Source: Mycteria americana (lineage: Eukaryota > Chordata > Aves > Ciconiiformes > Ciconiidae). From it: a stretch of DNA of 64,000 bases. This document shows positions 51,201 through 62,000 of the stretch, one piece after another (the first letter of the stretch is position 1; every line of letters starts with the position of its first letter). A model generated the notes under the pieces. The model was given only the letters and a program-made list of their open reading frames with translations, made no database searches and was not told where the DNA came from. The stretch covers positions 48,843,501 through 48,907,500 of the forward strand of contig NC_134370.1 of NCBI RefSeq assembly GCF_035582795.1, in the 5' to 3' direction. Both the position numbers and the translations under genes were made by a program.

Positions 51201-52839
51201 TGGTAATACAAGTATACAGGCAAACAAACAAAAGTTTCCAGTACCATTTGAAATGTTCTTGCTGAAGAAGGAAAGATGTTGCAATAGTAACTCAGATAGA
51301 CAAAAGGAAAGTGGCAGGATAACACATGTACTCACAGGAATTGTGTCTACGACGGAAGCCTTTGGATTGAGTCAATGTTTCCACATGTCGATCCATGTAG
51401 CTCTTGGAGCACTGCTGCTGTGGAGAGATGATAATATCCTGATTCTTCATGTCCGTTCTCCTTGGGATATTCTGCGGGGCACTACTGGAGATGGGCTTCT
51501 TTAACACTTTCCCAGTGCCATTCTGACTGGGACCTACTTGGCATCCAACACCAGGGATACCCATTTCTGTCTGCTGCAGGTCCCCACATTGTCTGCTGTC
51601 CCCTGGCCCTGGGATCTCCAGAATTTTCAGCTCAGTAATGTCACCTGCCCTAAAAACGGGAAAAAAAAACCAGACATTGAGGGATTTAGCATCTGAGGTA
51701 CCTTTACAAAAAACAACCCCTAAAGAAAAACATGCAACATTGTACAGTGGGTTTTTTCTGATGCCATTACCAATAGAAACAAGGGGAAAAAAAAAGTGTT
51801 TTAATACACAAACACAGAGGATATTTCCACAGACGTCAAAATAGTCAACTGAAATGGTATAAATCTTCAAAATAACAACTCAAGTATTTCTACACTGCAC
51901 CTGGATTGTGTTTGAAAGCTTCTGTTCCTAGCTGAAATAGGAATCAGTCAAGCAGAAAATGGAAGGAACTGGCACAGACCTTTGCAGAAATCTGCATTAA
52001 TTTAACAGTTTCTAGATAATATAATCAGTCTCAGCCTTGAGGCTACTATTACTTTTAATCCATTTCTACAGAAAGCTACCCTTAGATTAGTGCAATTCAC
52101 GCTCAGGCAAGGATGGTGCTTCCTGTTTCCTCAGAGGAAGGATAAAGAAAACTAATACAGCACTGGGCATGAGCCAAAATTAAACAAAGAAGTGGTTACA
52201 AAGACCTCTATTTGCACTGATTGCAAGAAATAAATCAGAAATTAGGGTCTTCTATTTTAAACTTAAGTATTTGTCCAACTGGGACACAAAAGTAGCAAGA
52301 GCTTGCTACAGACTTCCATACATCTCCTGGAAGAACATGGTCGTCATCTTTACCCACTCTCTCTCTTCAAAATCCGAGAAAAAAAAAAATTGAGAGTATT
52401 GACTTCAGGGAATCAATCTCATTTAAAAATCAGTGAGTCAGTCTCTTAACTATTGTAATAGGCCAGATAACAGGAAAACATCCAGTGACAAGTGACTCTC
52501 ATTTATTCTTTTTAAGCACAGTGTTACCAGGAGCTGGTGGGAAAGAACTCCTGAGAGCTACAATACTGCTGCATCAATTCAGCTTTTTGGTTCAAAACTC
52601 TCTCCTGTCTACACGGAAGAAAGAACGTGGCAAGAGACAGAGGGGATGGAGTTGGATTTAATAACTGCAGTTAATTTAATTGTATTGGGGCAATAATTCT
52701 AATTGATCTCCCACTCTGCTGTCTCTTCTGTCGCACTTTAATTACATATAGTACACATGCTGAGGGCCAAGCTTTAAGAGAGTATGCCAGCCCCCTCAAC
52801 TACCTGAAAACCAAATAACAGAATGTATACACACAATAC

Positions 52840-52874
<35 letters not shown>

Positions 52875-53288
52875 GAGCCTCACCCACAAATAACCTCCAA
52901 GTGTGAGCTACATCACTTCTAACACTAGAATCGCAGAGCTAGAAAGTAATTTCCTGCACACAAACTAACAGAAACACGAGAGGCACTTCTCATCCAAAGA
53001 CGCTCAGTAGCAGTAGGGAGATTGAAGGTAAAGAGCCCATTTCTGGGGAAAAACAAAACAAAACATCCAAACCACCACAGACCTTGCCTGGAAAAGCACA
53101 GGAGGAAGAAAGACAGACACTAACCTGAAGGTGACTTCTGGCACGAGGCACTTGACCCCATTATGGAAGGGCCGCGTCAGGGAAATGGTCTGGCTGACCT
53201 GATCCACAGCAGACACTCGTCCTTGGTAGACTCCCAAGCTTTCTCCGCAATTAATTGACACAATGCTCCCGAGCCAGTCCGTAGCCAT
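30288..53288 (-). CDS. EDC3: EDC3, enhancer of mRNA-decapping protein 3, 506 aa
   Basis: EDC3 is a P-body scaffold that activates the DCP1/DCP2 decapping enzyme and binds the helicase DDX6. Coding exons in transcript order: 53288-53125, 51649-51336, 42944-42609, 33711-33558, 31951-31734, 30622-30288 (TAG). Phases close to 507 codons; I recall 508 aa for human. The LSm domain is residues 1 to about 70 (MATDWLGSIVSINCGESLG, VSQTISLTRPFHNGVKC). A low-complexity linker follows (QNIPRRTD, QQQCSKSYMDRH, RRRHNSWSSSSRHP). The FDF motif (DTDFDFEGNLALFDK, about 199-213) is the DDX6 contact. The YjeF-N domain of the C-terminal half (about 275-490; RPTVALLCGPHVKG, DLVINCLDC, INYHSPFGCKF) dimerises in the human protein. 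The acceptor TTTACAG|GAATTG at 53306 begins the start-codon exon, leaving 18 nt of leader in it. Two introns (42945-51335, 33712-42608) exceed 8 kb. No lesion seen. Confidence 0.96.
31952..33557 (-). other. EDC3: EDC3 intron containing a strong G-quadruplex motif
   Basis: This 1.6-kb intron has no gene. At 33179-33205 the plus strand carries four G-runs of 7, 6, 8 and 3 separated by single T residues, a textbook quadruplex pattern. It is on the template side, so the EDC3 pre-mRNA is C-rich there. Confidence 0.8.
33712..42608 (-). other. EDC3: EDC3 intron between the FDF and YjeF-N exons (8.9 kb)
   Basis: No coding exon, RNA gene or transposon recognised in either strand. It contains an A-rich stretch (37365-37396), an A/C-rich tract (41581-41615) and scattered short open frames with no family resemblance. 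Confidence 0.6.
42945..51335 (-). other. EDC3: EDC3 intron between the linker and FDF exons (8.4 kb)
   Basis: No gene recognised on either strand. It holds a TA-rich tract (43797-43830), an imperfect tandem duplication of about 44 bp (48530-48617) and a stretch nearly free of G and T on the plus strand (50793-50882). Confidence 0.6.
51650..53124 (-). other. EDC3: EDC3 intron with TA/CA microsatellite
   Basis: A compound (TA)n(CA)n dinucleotide repeat lies at 52838-52874. No gene is seen otherwise. Confidence 0.75.
52838..52874. repeat. TA/CA dinucleotide microsatellite
   Basis: About 7 TA units followed by about 11 CA units on the plus strand, in an EDC3 intron. Likely length-polymorphic. 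Confidence 0.9.
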
Positions 53289-53306
53289 ATTTCCAGTACA
53301 CAATTC

Positions 53307-55716
53307 CTGTAAAGAGACACAGGCCTGGCTGTAACAAGATGCAGAAACTGACAACCCAAATCAGCATCAATGGCATCCCCCGACCCAAGACCCTGGCTCC
53401 CACCCAGGCTCCGGCTTTGCCAGCTTCTCTCTTCTTTGTGGGGTGGAAATGACATCCATACAGACACCGAGGATCACAGCAAGCGTGTAAATCCCTGGAC
53501 AGGGCTTTGCCTATACGATTGTTTGTAACGCGGATCATCGTTTGCATCATTAAAGAAATAATTTTGTAACTGAATTCAAGAACAGCTTCCAACAGCAATA
53601 TTTAGTTCTGTCTGTGGACATTCTCCCTGTAATTTCAAACAAGGAATTTATCTTCACTTCCCTTTTTAAAATTCTGGCATACGAACACTGGGGCAGCACA
53701 GCTTTTGTGAATACTCAGCAGTGAGAAGATTGATCTCTGCACATACAAATGAAAATCAACACCTTTAAGGCAACAAACAGATATGGGGGGTGGGGGTGGC
53801 GGTGGTGGAAACCAACACTGGAGCCCAGGACAACAGTCTTCATGCTCTCCAGAGCCAGGAGTATTAGTATTACTGCCACAATTAGATAAATGAGAAAAGA
53901 AAGTTGCAGTTCTTTCCAGCATCGAGTTCTACCAGAATACGTGGGGGGAAATACACTTTGTTTAGTTAGATGTTCAGTCCCACGTAATTCCCTTGGTTTT
54001 GACGCTTGACTGAACTTGTATCAACACACTTTGAAGCAGCTAAGCACATCTTTTGATCTGAGATTTCTTCCTCCAGACAAAGAACACAGGAAGATGACAG
54101 GCTCACTAGCACCACGGTAGCGCAAAAGAGCTGACAAGCTCATAAATGAAAATGACTACCTTTTTCCTATATTTGCCTTTCATGCTGTAATCAATAGTAA
54201 GAGGGAGAATGCTTGATATTTACTGTAAGGAAAACAAAGACAGAAAGCAGAGGAGATAACCCAGGAAGATGAACATCAATATATAAACCACATTTCTGTG
54301 AGAGTCATTTTAATTCTTTCCCAGCCCTTCCTGTCCTGAGCTTCTTGGAAAAAGATGCAAGGAAAAAAAAACCCTGGAAATAAGTAGGATGCATGCATGC
54401 TAACCAGAACTAACTCACTTCCCTCAACTTTCAGGGGACTGAAAACAGGGGGTGCTTCAAAGGGAAGCAAACACTAAATTTGGTCACTAAGCCGTAAATT
54501 CTTCAGGAACAGCCTCCTTTCTTTCCTGTTTCTGTGTATTTATATTAACCCATAATAACAATGTCTAGATTCCAAGATGACGGCTGATAAAAAGCACTTT
54601 CAAAACACAGATAACACATCCCTGAGTATTTGCAGTAAAACTAAAATTTCATTCCCTTTCCTGCTTTTTGTATCCCGTTTTGAAAACAAGAAAGAGAGTT
54701 CAGTACACATCACCACCTCACAAGGATCCTTTTCAAAAATAAGAGCCTCCTTTTACCAAGAAAAAAAAAAACCAACCATAAAATCTATGTTTGTGTGCAA
54801 ACATAAACCCAAACAAGGGAAAATCCTCATTTCAGAGGATCTCATTCTACTACTTTGCGTGCAAATCATTTAGAAGACAGAATGAACTACACATGCAGTG
54901 GATGATTTACTTCATTACACATGACAAACATGAGCACATTTGTTTGTTTACATACACCTGAAAAGTCAAACCTCCTGTCTAATATTCTGTCTTATATTCT
55001 GAGTATTTGTCATACAACTCGCAGATATCTTGTATTCCCCCCCCATCTCTTATTTCAAGTGTAAACCACTGATGTTCCTGCACGTTTTAAAAGAAACTCA
55101 AGTCACAGAGCTTACTCAAACATGCATGCAGCACTTAATAAACAGAGTTTGTAAGCGATAACTTAGCACGTGATGAGTTGATAGCTTTGCATGCCGGGCA
55201 CTGCTGCTTGAGAAGAAAGATGCCACCCCATGCATGTTCTCCCTATCTGAAAGATGAGTTAGCACGGAGGTGGTTTCACTCCTTTACACGGAAAGCAGCC
55301 ACCGAGCCCACCCGCGCTGTACCTGAGAGACAAGCCGGCAGGGGATATATGCTCCCGGCAGGGCTCGTCTCCCCAGACTGGATCAGGGTGGGCTGCCTCC
55401 AGCCCGATCCCCACAGGAAAACACAGGCCCCCCTATTGGGGACCCCAGCAAGAGACGGCCTGCTGAGGCTTGGAGCCCAACGAGGGGAGACGCTCAGCCC
55501 TGCCTCCGCAGGCCTTCCCCTCCCCAGCCGCTCCCCCGGCCTGGCCTCCCCACGACGGCCCCGGGCGTGCCGGGGAGGGCCTGGCGCCACGGCTGCGCCT
55601 CACGGGAGGGCCGGGCCTCGCCCGGCCCCCTACCGAGGGCCCCGGCTCACCCCGGCCCGCTCCCACCAGCCCCCCCGGGGCGAGGGGACAGGGAGGGGGC
55701 GGCTCCCCCGCCTCAC
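53307..55716 (-). other. EDC3: EDC3 intron 1
   Basis: The intron spans the acceptor before the start-codon exon and the inferred exon 1 donor at 55716. No coding exon or RNA gene recognised. The right end enters the CpG island. Confidence 0.55.
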
Positions 55717-56045
55717 CTGCACCCGCCGCTCGCTCCCCGCCTCACCCGTAGCCCCTCCGCCTCAGCGACGCTCGGCGCTTCCGTCACTTCCTGCCCCGCG
55801 CCCCGCCTGCGAGCGGCGCTCAAGCCACCGGCGGGCGACCATAGAGAGGAGAGGAGGAGTTGACGCCGAGCCCATGCGCAGTAACGCAGCGCTCCGGCGC
55901 GGCGGCGGACGCCGGCTGCGCTCTACGCATGCGCAACGGAAACCCTCCACACCGTGTGCAGCGCTGCGCACCGCCGCGCGCATGCGCGACACGGGCCCGC
56001 CGCGGGGCTCGCCATGATGGCGCCGCACGGCGCTTCCGTCACGGC
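55717..56045 (-). promoter_or_regulatory. EDC3: EDC3 CpG-island promoter and untranslated exon 1
   Basis: On the minus strand GGGTGCAG|GTGAGG gives a strong donor with the exon ending at 55717; ACGG|GTGAGG about 30 bp upstream is an alternative. The 14-mer GGCGCTTCCGTCAC (minus-strand GTGACGGAAGCGCC, ETS-like) occurs at 55774-55787 and again at 56029-56042. Between them lie three NRF1-like sites around GCATGCGC: near 55872, at 55924-55937, and the full palindrome CGCGCATGCGCG at 55977-55988. CCATGATGGCGCC at 56012-56024 resembles a YY1 site. No TATA box is seen. The start site is probably near 55790-55830, with a possible upstream one near 56030. Confidence 0.7.
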
Positions 56046-56089
56046 GGGCTCCCGCCTTCCTGCGCTCCTGGCGCCCTGTCTCGTGTCCT

Positions 56090-56690
56090 CCGCTGTGTCT
56101 GTCACACCTCCGTCACCTCTGTGACCTCCGCCACACTGCCATCACACTTCCGCCATCTCCATCCCACCTCCATGACTGCTGCTACATGTCTGCCACAACA
56201 CCATACTCTCTTATTTCCCCTCTGTCACCACTGTCACGCGTCCTCCCTCGCCTCCATGGCGTCCGTCATGTCTCCACTGCCTCCATCGCACCTCCATGGC
56301 CTCTGTGACGTCCCTCGCCCATCCATTACCACTGTCACACGTCCTCCATCATGAATCCGTCACTTCCATCCCACCCTCATCGCCTCCATCACACCTCCAT
56401 CACCTCTGTCACACCCCTCTGTGATCTCCATCATACCTCTATCACCTTCCTCACACTGTCATCACCTCCATCACACCTCTGTCACACCCGTCTGTGATCT
56501 CCATCATACCTCTATCACCTTCCTCACACCGTCATCACCTCCATCACACCTCCATCAGACCTCCATCACCTTCATCACACCTCCATCATCTCTCTATCAC
56601 CTCCATCACACCTCTGTCACCTCCACCACACCTCCATCACCTCCCTCACCCCTCTGTCACCTCCCTCCGACTCACCGGCAGAGGCACGGA
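56090..56690. repeat. CCTCCATCACACCT-type minisatellite beside the EDC3 promoter
   Basis: Degenerate tandem repeats of a 12-15-bp unit near CCTCCATCACACCT run for about 600 bp on the plus strand. A clear higher-order duplication of 73 bp is visible: GTGATCTCCATCATACCTCT starts at 56421 and again at 56494. All resulting open frames are repeat artefacts. Confidence 0.8.
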
Positions 56691-57900
56691 CACATTCATC
56701 TCCTGCTTTCTCCTCAGCTCCATTAAAATCTGCTTTTCCCCCCTCCGAAGCTGGAGGCTGTTTTGCTCATTACTCGGAGGAAGGAGCGGGTGGGGTGCTG
56801 GATCCCCGTGCCAGCTGACCTTCCCAAGCTAAACAGCAGGCTGTGCTGGGGACGCTAATTAAAAACAAAATCATTACGATATCAGTCGGTAACAATAACG
56901 TGAAGGTGAGCAAGGTCACAGCAGGAGGAAGGCTCCTCTTCTCGAGAGCAGCCTTTCCACAGCACGGCCACAAAATTAAAAATAACTCTGTGGTACAATG
57001 GGTGGCACCATTAAAAAAGCCACTGAATTATTCAGCTGTCCTTTATGTCCCGATGATGGATGGAGTAAAATATTAACCTTTCTGCACTTATTTTGATTTT
57101 ATCCCTGTGTGGGGTGAGGCCCTGTGTGGAGCTCATGCCACAGAGCATCCCAGGGCAGGGATTTGGGGAGGAATACACTTTTCAACAGAAGACTGAATTT
57201 TGCCAAGATTCCTGACATCATACCCCCATTTGAGAGCTTGGCTAAATATTTGTGCCCCATGAAAATGTGCCTGTGGGGCAAGAATGGTTTCCTACCCCGC
57301 CAAGCTGGAAACCCCAGAGGTCTGATCCCTGCAGGGATACCACTTCAGGTATGCAGAGACCCCAATTTTCCATATAGTCCCCTATTATTTGCATGGCAAT
57401 TTAGTGTTTATTACCTTTTTTTTTTAATGGAAGTTATGCAAAGCCTTGGAAATAATCATGCTCTGAGAGGGGGAAGCACAGAGCCAGCGACGGCCTGAAG
57501 CATCCCTCTGTGGATCACCTCCTTGAGGATTCTGAAAGGCTGTTTTCAAGCTATCGATTCATTTTTTTTCAGGGATAGAGGGGCTAGTCCTGATTTTTAG
57601 TGAAATCCTGAACCAAGCTGGAGCTCAGCCTCACCTCTCCGCAAATCCCAGCTGAGGTTTTAGCATCTCCTCACAGGGAGAAGACCAGAGCCAGCACCCA
57701 CAAGGACTAAAAAGTCCCCCTAATGCCACTGGTGTCACAGCCCCAACAGTAAAGGAACAACCAGCTCATGTCTCCATAGGAAAAATCCAGATCCAACATA
57801 CCCAAGTCAGATTTTTAAGAATTAAAAAGAAGTGTGGTTTCCCCCACCAATCTTTTCCCAGTTAAATAAGACCAGAAAGAACCAAGCAAGAAACTTAAAC
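56691..57900. other. Intergenic region between EDC3 and CYP1A
   Basis: About 1.2 kb with no coding exon, RNA gene or transposon recognised. It lies between the EDC3-side minisatellite and the distal CYP1A polyadenylation signal. Confidence 0.55.
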
Positions 57901-57913
57901 TTTTTCATAAGTG

Positions 57914-57919
57914 TTTATT
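57914..57919 (-). terminator. CYP1A distal polyadenylation signal
   Basis: TTTATT on the plus strand reads AATAAA on the gene strand. A second AATAAA lies closer to the stop at 58622-58627, so alternative ends are possible. Confidence 0.55.
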
Positions 57920-58621
57920 GGGTTAGAAATACTATGCAGTTTATATCCCAGCATATGGATGCTTTCCACACAGGTACAAACAAGCAGGAATCGCTGCTCC
58001 ATTTGCCATAAGAATTCACCTTCACACTGGCTAAAGCGGACTGCAACATAAGGCAGTGCATCTCCTGCAGTTCTCAAACCCTTGCTCTTTTCACTAATCT
58101 GAATATAGAAATCTATTGCTTGCTAAAAAAAAAATACTAGTTAAAAAAAGCAGCAAATACCTAGTCTGAAAGCCAGAAGTGTTCTACTGTGCCTCTTACT
58201 GCTTCTTGTCCCTTATTCTCAGTCCTTTGATAATTTCCAGGAGGCTTCTTGTTAGGAGTTTAGCCAATACCTCAATTTGTGAACAGCACTACTTATGGAT
58301 TTTTTTTTTTTCCCAGTAGGCTATCACCAAGGATTGGTAGAAACACTCAGGGATTCATTTCATGAATTTACATTCAGGGAATTTAGCCATGCAAGGGTGC
58401 TCCCAGAACAGGTCCACTCAAGACAGGTGCTGGAGCAGGGGTAGGTCTGGCCTCTGCATCTCCTCAAGAGCCCTTCAGCAGGCAGCTGGAGCAGCAGGGA
58501 GAGCCCATTCCCATCAGCACAAGGAGCTGAAGGCTTTGCAAACAGCTCTGCCAAACGAGCTTGAAAGACATTCACACTGTGGAAAAAGGCTGGCTAGGTT
58601 TCTCAGGGAGGAACCTGCAGG

Positions 58622-58627
58622 TTTATT
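58622..58627 (-). terminator. CYP1A possible proximal polyadenylation signal
   Basis: Plus-strand TTTATT, AATAAA on the CYP1A strand, about 415 bases after the stop codon. Confidence 0.4.
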
Positions 58628-59041
58628 CCTATTTGGTGGATGAAGGGAGTTGCCCGCAGTGGCTGCAGCTCTGCCTGCAGCACCAGGCAGGGCGAGGACA
58701 CCCCTACCGACATCCCACACTGCTTCTCCCAGCCCAAAGCATCCTCCTCCCCACCACAGGGATGCGGTCCCCCTGGACCTCCCCAAGAGGGATGAGCGGG
58801 CTGGACCTCTGGTGAGCTTTTCTGCAGGCAAGGGCAATGGAGCTGGCTAGGGGGGCTGCGAGGAGACCAACAAAGCCACCTTTATCCCTCCCCGCTCACA
58901 TTTACACGAGATGAACAAGCCTCCAGTGAAGCAACACAGCAAGGGGCTGTGCTGGCTTCTAGAGAGCCTTAGCAAAAGCAGGCTGAGTGTCTGACTCCAA
59001 GGGCTGGCTTTCTTCTGCAAAGCAATGCTTTCTTCTGCAGT

Positions 59042-62000
59042 TTATGGAGAGCTCTTCATAGGGAAACGCTTCTTAATCTGGAAGCACTCGCATTTCTTGT
59101 ATTTCATTGTCAGTCCGTACTGAGGAGTGATGTCCACCTCCTCCCCAGGGCGGAAGCTGAACTCCAGCTGCTGCAGCATGGTGGCCAAGAAGAGGAAGAC
59201 CTCCCACCGGCCAATGGACTCCCCGATGCACCGCCTTTTCCCCAAGCCAAAAGCCATCACTTTGTCACTTTCCATCTTGCTTATTTCAGTCCCCGTGGCA
59301 TTGAGGAACCGCTCGGGGTTGAAGGTTGAGGGGTCTTTCCAAAGCTTCCTGGAGCAGAAAGGAGACACACCTGAGGAAGCTGTTTACACCCACCATGGTG
59401 ATGGGGGTGGGGACAGCAGTCAAAAAACTCCTCACAGAGAGAAGCATTGCAATACTTTCTCATTTCACTGTCCAAAAAACTTTGGCAACCTCTATCCCTG
59501 ATCTAAAATGCCAACTCCGTGTCAGACCCCATCAGCTCAGTCTATTGAAATCTATTTCAAACTCAGATTGTGTTTTCCTGTGCAGATACCAGGGATGGAT
59601 TTAATTCAGCATGTAATATCTAGAGGTCCTGCAGTGTCAGCTGAAAGGAGAAAGAAAATCTGTGCACAGAAATCAGTCAGTACCTCTTAAAAAGAAAGGA
59701 TGGAGACCTGAGGGTTTCCCCACCTTGAATCCTCCTAGGAAAGCTTCCCAACCTGTCCCAGCCTGGCTGCTGGGAGGTGCCAGGTGGGATTTTCCAGTGC
59801 CTTAGCTGAGAATTTCTGCCTGGATACAGGGAGTCCTCTCTGGCCCTAAGAACAGTGTTCCCATTGCAAGGCTCACCAGCGTATGCAGGAGCAGAAGGAA
59901 TATTGTAATGTTTCTGTGCTGCTGGGCTACTTGAATACAAAGGTCTTGAGTTTCTGATGCAAAATACCTGATCTGGGAACCACCTTCTGTGTCAATCTTT
60001 AGTCAACTTACTCCCCCCAGAAGGGTCTCTACTGGAGAGCAGTGGAGGGGTAGGATGGGGCTTTGGTTTCCAGATCCCCTTTCATTCACCAAAGCTGATT
60101 ATCAGCAATAACAACACGAGCCTATTGAGTTTAACAAGAGTCACATCGGGACATTTTTCTCCCTGAAAGAGGGAACCAGACGGTTCCCATTGAGCACATC
60201 CAGAGCCGTCAATCCAGATCACAAGGGCTGCTTGGCAGGAGGATCTACCGATTCCTGATTATTCAGCAGCCCAACCTCCAACCCTCACACGTACATGGGA
60301 AGTCCAGTGCCTTGAGGACATCACCATGTTACTGCACATAAATTGGGTAAGTCCTGGTGTTGGGGAGTTGCTGAACCAGTTACCAAGTCAACCCAGAGCA
60401 GCTCCATGCCCAGGAGACCCGAGGCAGGACTCAGCATCAAACCCACATGATTTTCAGTCCAGTCTGCCTTTTCCTGCCTTCATGAGCCATTCAGCTTTTG
60501 GCATGTTGCTCTAAAGCATCAGAGCGATCTTAATGCCAAGCAAAGCCATCACAGCCTGGATAAGCATGGGGGATTTGTTATACTCACTCATTGTGATTCA
60601 CTTGCCACTGGTTGATAAACACACAGGTATCCTTAGGGATGTAATAGCCGTTCAATGCTGTCGCTTTTGTTGTACTGAAAGAAATATGGGTGGAGAGGAG
60701 AAGTTAAGAGGAGACCCACAGCTTCATGTCCTAGAGGCGTTTCATTTTCAATGCCCTATTTGTACACTAAGGACTGGCTAGGAAATACCCCAATTTGTAT
60801 TTTGGAGACTAAATAGTCTTGGTTAACACTTTTCCTCAAGCAGAAAGATTCCAGTTTCAGGAAGCTGGTTGAGTTGTGATGTGGTTTCTCCCAAGACAGG
60901 GGAAATATAAACCCGGGGTGTTCGCCACCCTTCCACTAGCAAAGGCTTTGGAGTAAAACTACCCTCAAAGCAAAGGATTCAAACCCAGGCGGGCAGCAAG
61001 CTGGGCAGCTGCCAGCCCCGAGGGCAGCAGATACAGCCACAGGCACCAGCACAACATGGCAGCTGTGCTATCGGCGAGCATGAAAGCCATAGGGAGCTCT
61101 AACATGAGTAATTCAGGCTGTGCACTGGAATATTTCCCCATAGCAGGGACTGATTCCCAGGAGATTATCTGCCTAAATGGCACCTCCCAGAAAACCACTC
61201 CAAAAAAACCCCAAATAATGTGTCAGCTGCTCCAGCCTGTACCTGTGCGGGATGGTGAAGGGCAGGAAGGAGGAGTGCCTGAACATCTCCAGGATAAAGG
61301 CTTCTGTGTAGGGCAGCATGCCTCGGTCCGACAGCCTCGGTCTCCTCTCCCGGCCAATGGTCTGGTCTGCGGGAGGTCAAGAGGAGGGAGCGGGCTGGGG
61401 TCAGCCCTCACCAGAGAGGTTTTGGCCCCGGAGGAAGCAAGTTCATGGACTTACCTAGTTCTTCCTGGATCCTCTTCTGGATGTCGGGGTACAAGGCGAC
61501 ATACATGAGACTCCAGGATAAGGCAGTTGCCACAGTGTCAAAGCCTGGGTGGACATGAAAAAGGCATCTAGTTACCAAAAGAAGACAGGCAAGCAGACCC
61601 CATTTACAAACCCCATCACTCCAGATGTTTGCCATGGAGCAGTTCCCCATCAGCTGTCACTGAAAAACCATCTGCTCTGGTCACTGCTCAGTAGAGCACC
61701 CATGAGACCAGCAGCAGCTCCTAACACCCAGGCATGGCCAAGGTCTCACCCCGATGGCCCCAGTTCCCCCACTCAGTCTCCCAGCAGAGAGGCTTTACCC
61801 TCAGAAATGTTCTCACCTGCCCCAAAGAGGTCATTGACGATGCTGATTATCTTCTCATTGGAGATTGGGACACGGGCATCCTCCCCTACACTCTTCTCCT
61901 GGCAGTGCTCAATCAGCGAGTCAGTGATGTCCCGGATGTGCTCCTGGGGAAGAGCCAGTGGGTCAGGGACATCATGGACACCCAGGGCTGGGGAAACATC

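Larger units (their letters stand above)
57900..59041 (-). other. CYP1A 3' untranslated region
   Basis: About 1.1 kb separates the CYP1A stop (59042-59044) from the distal polyadenylation signal at 57914-57919. A proximal TTTATT at 58622-58627 would give a UTR of about 0.4 kb. Open frames on the plus strand here have no family resemblance. Confidence 0.6.

Noticed and set aside
55178-56017. 279-codon plus-strand open frame across the EDC3 CpG island
   Set aside because: Proline/arginine-rich product of stop-poor GC-rich DNA opposite the EDC3 first exon. No domain, no splice support.
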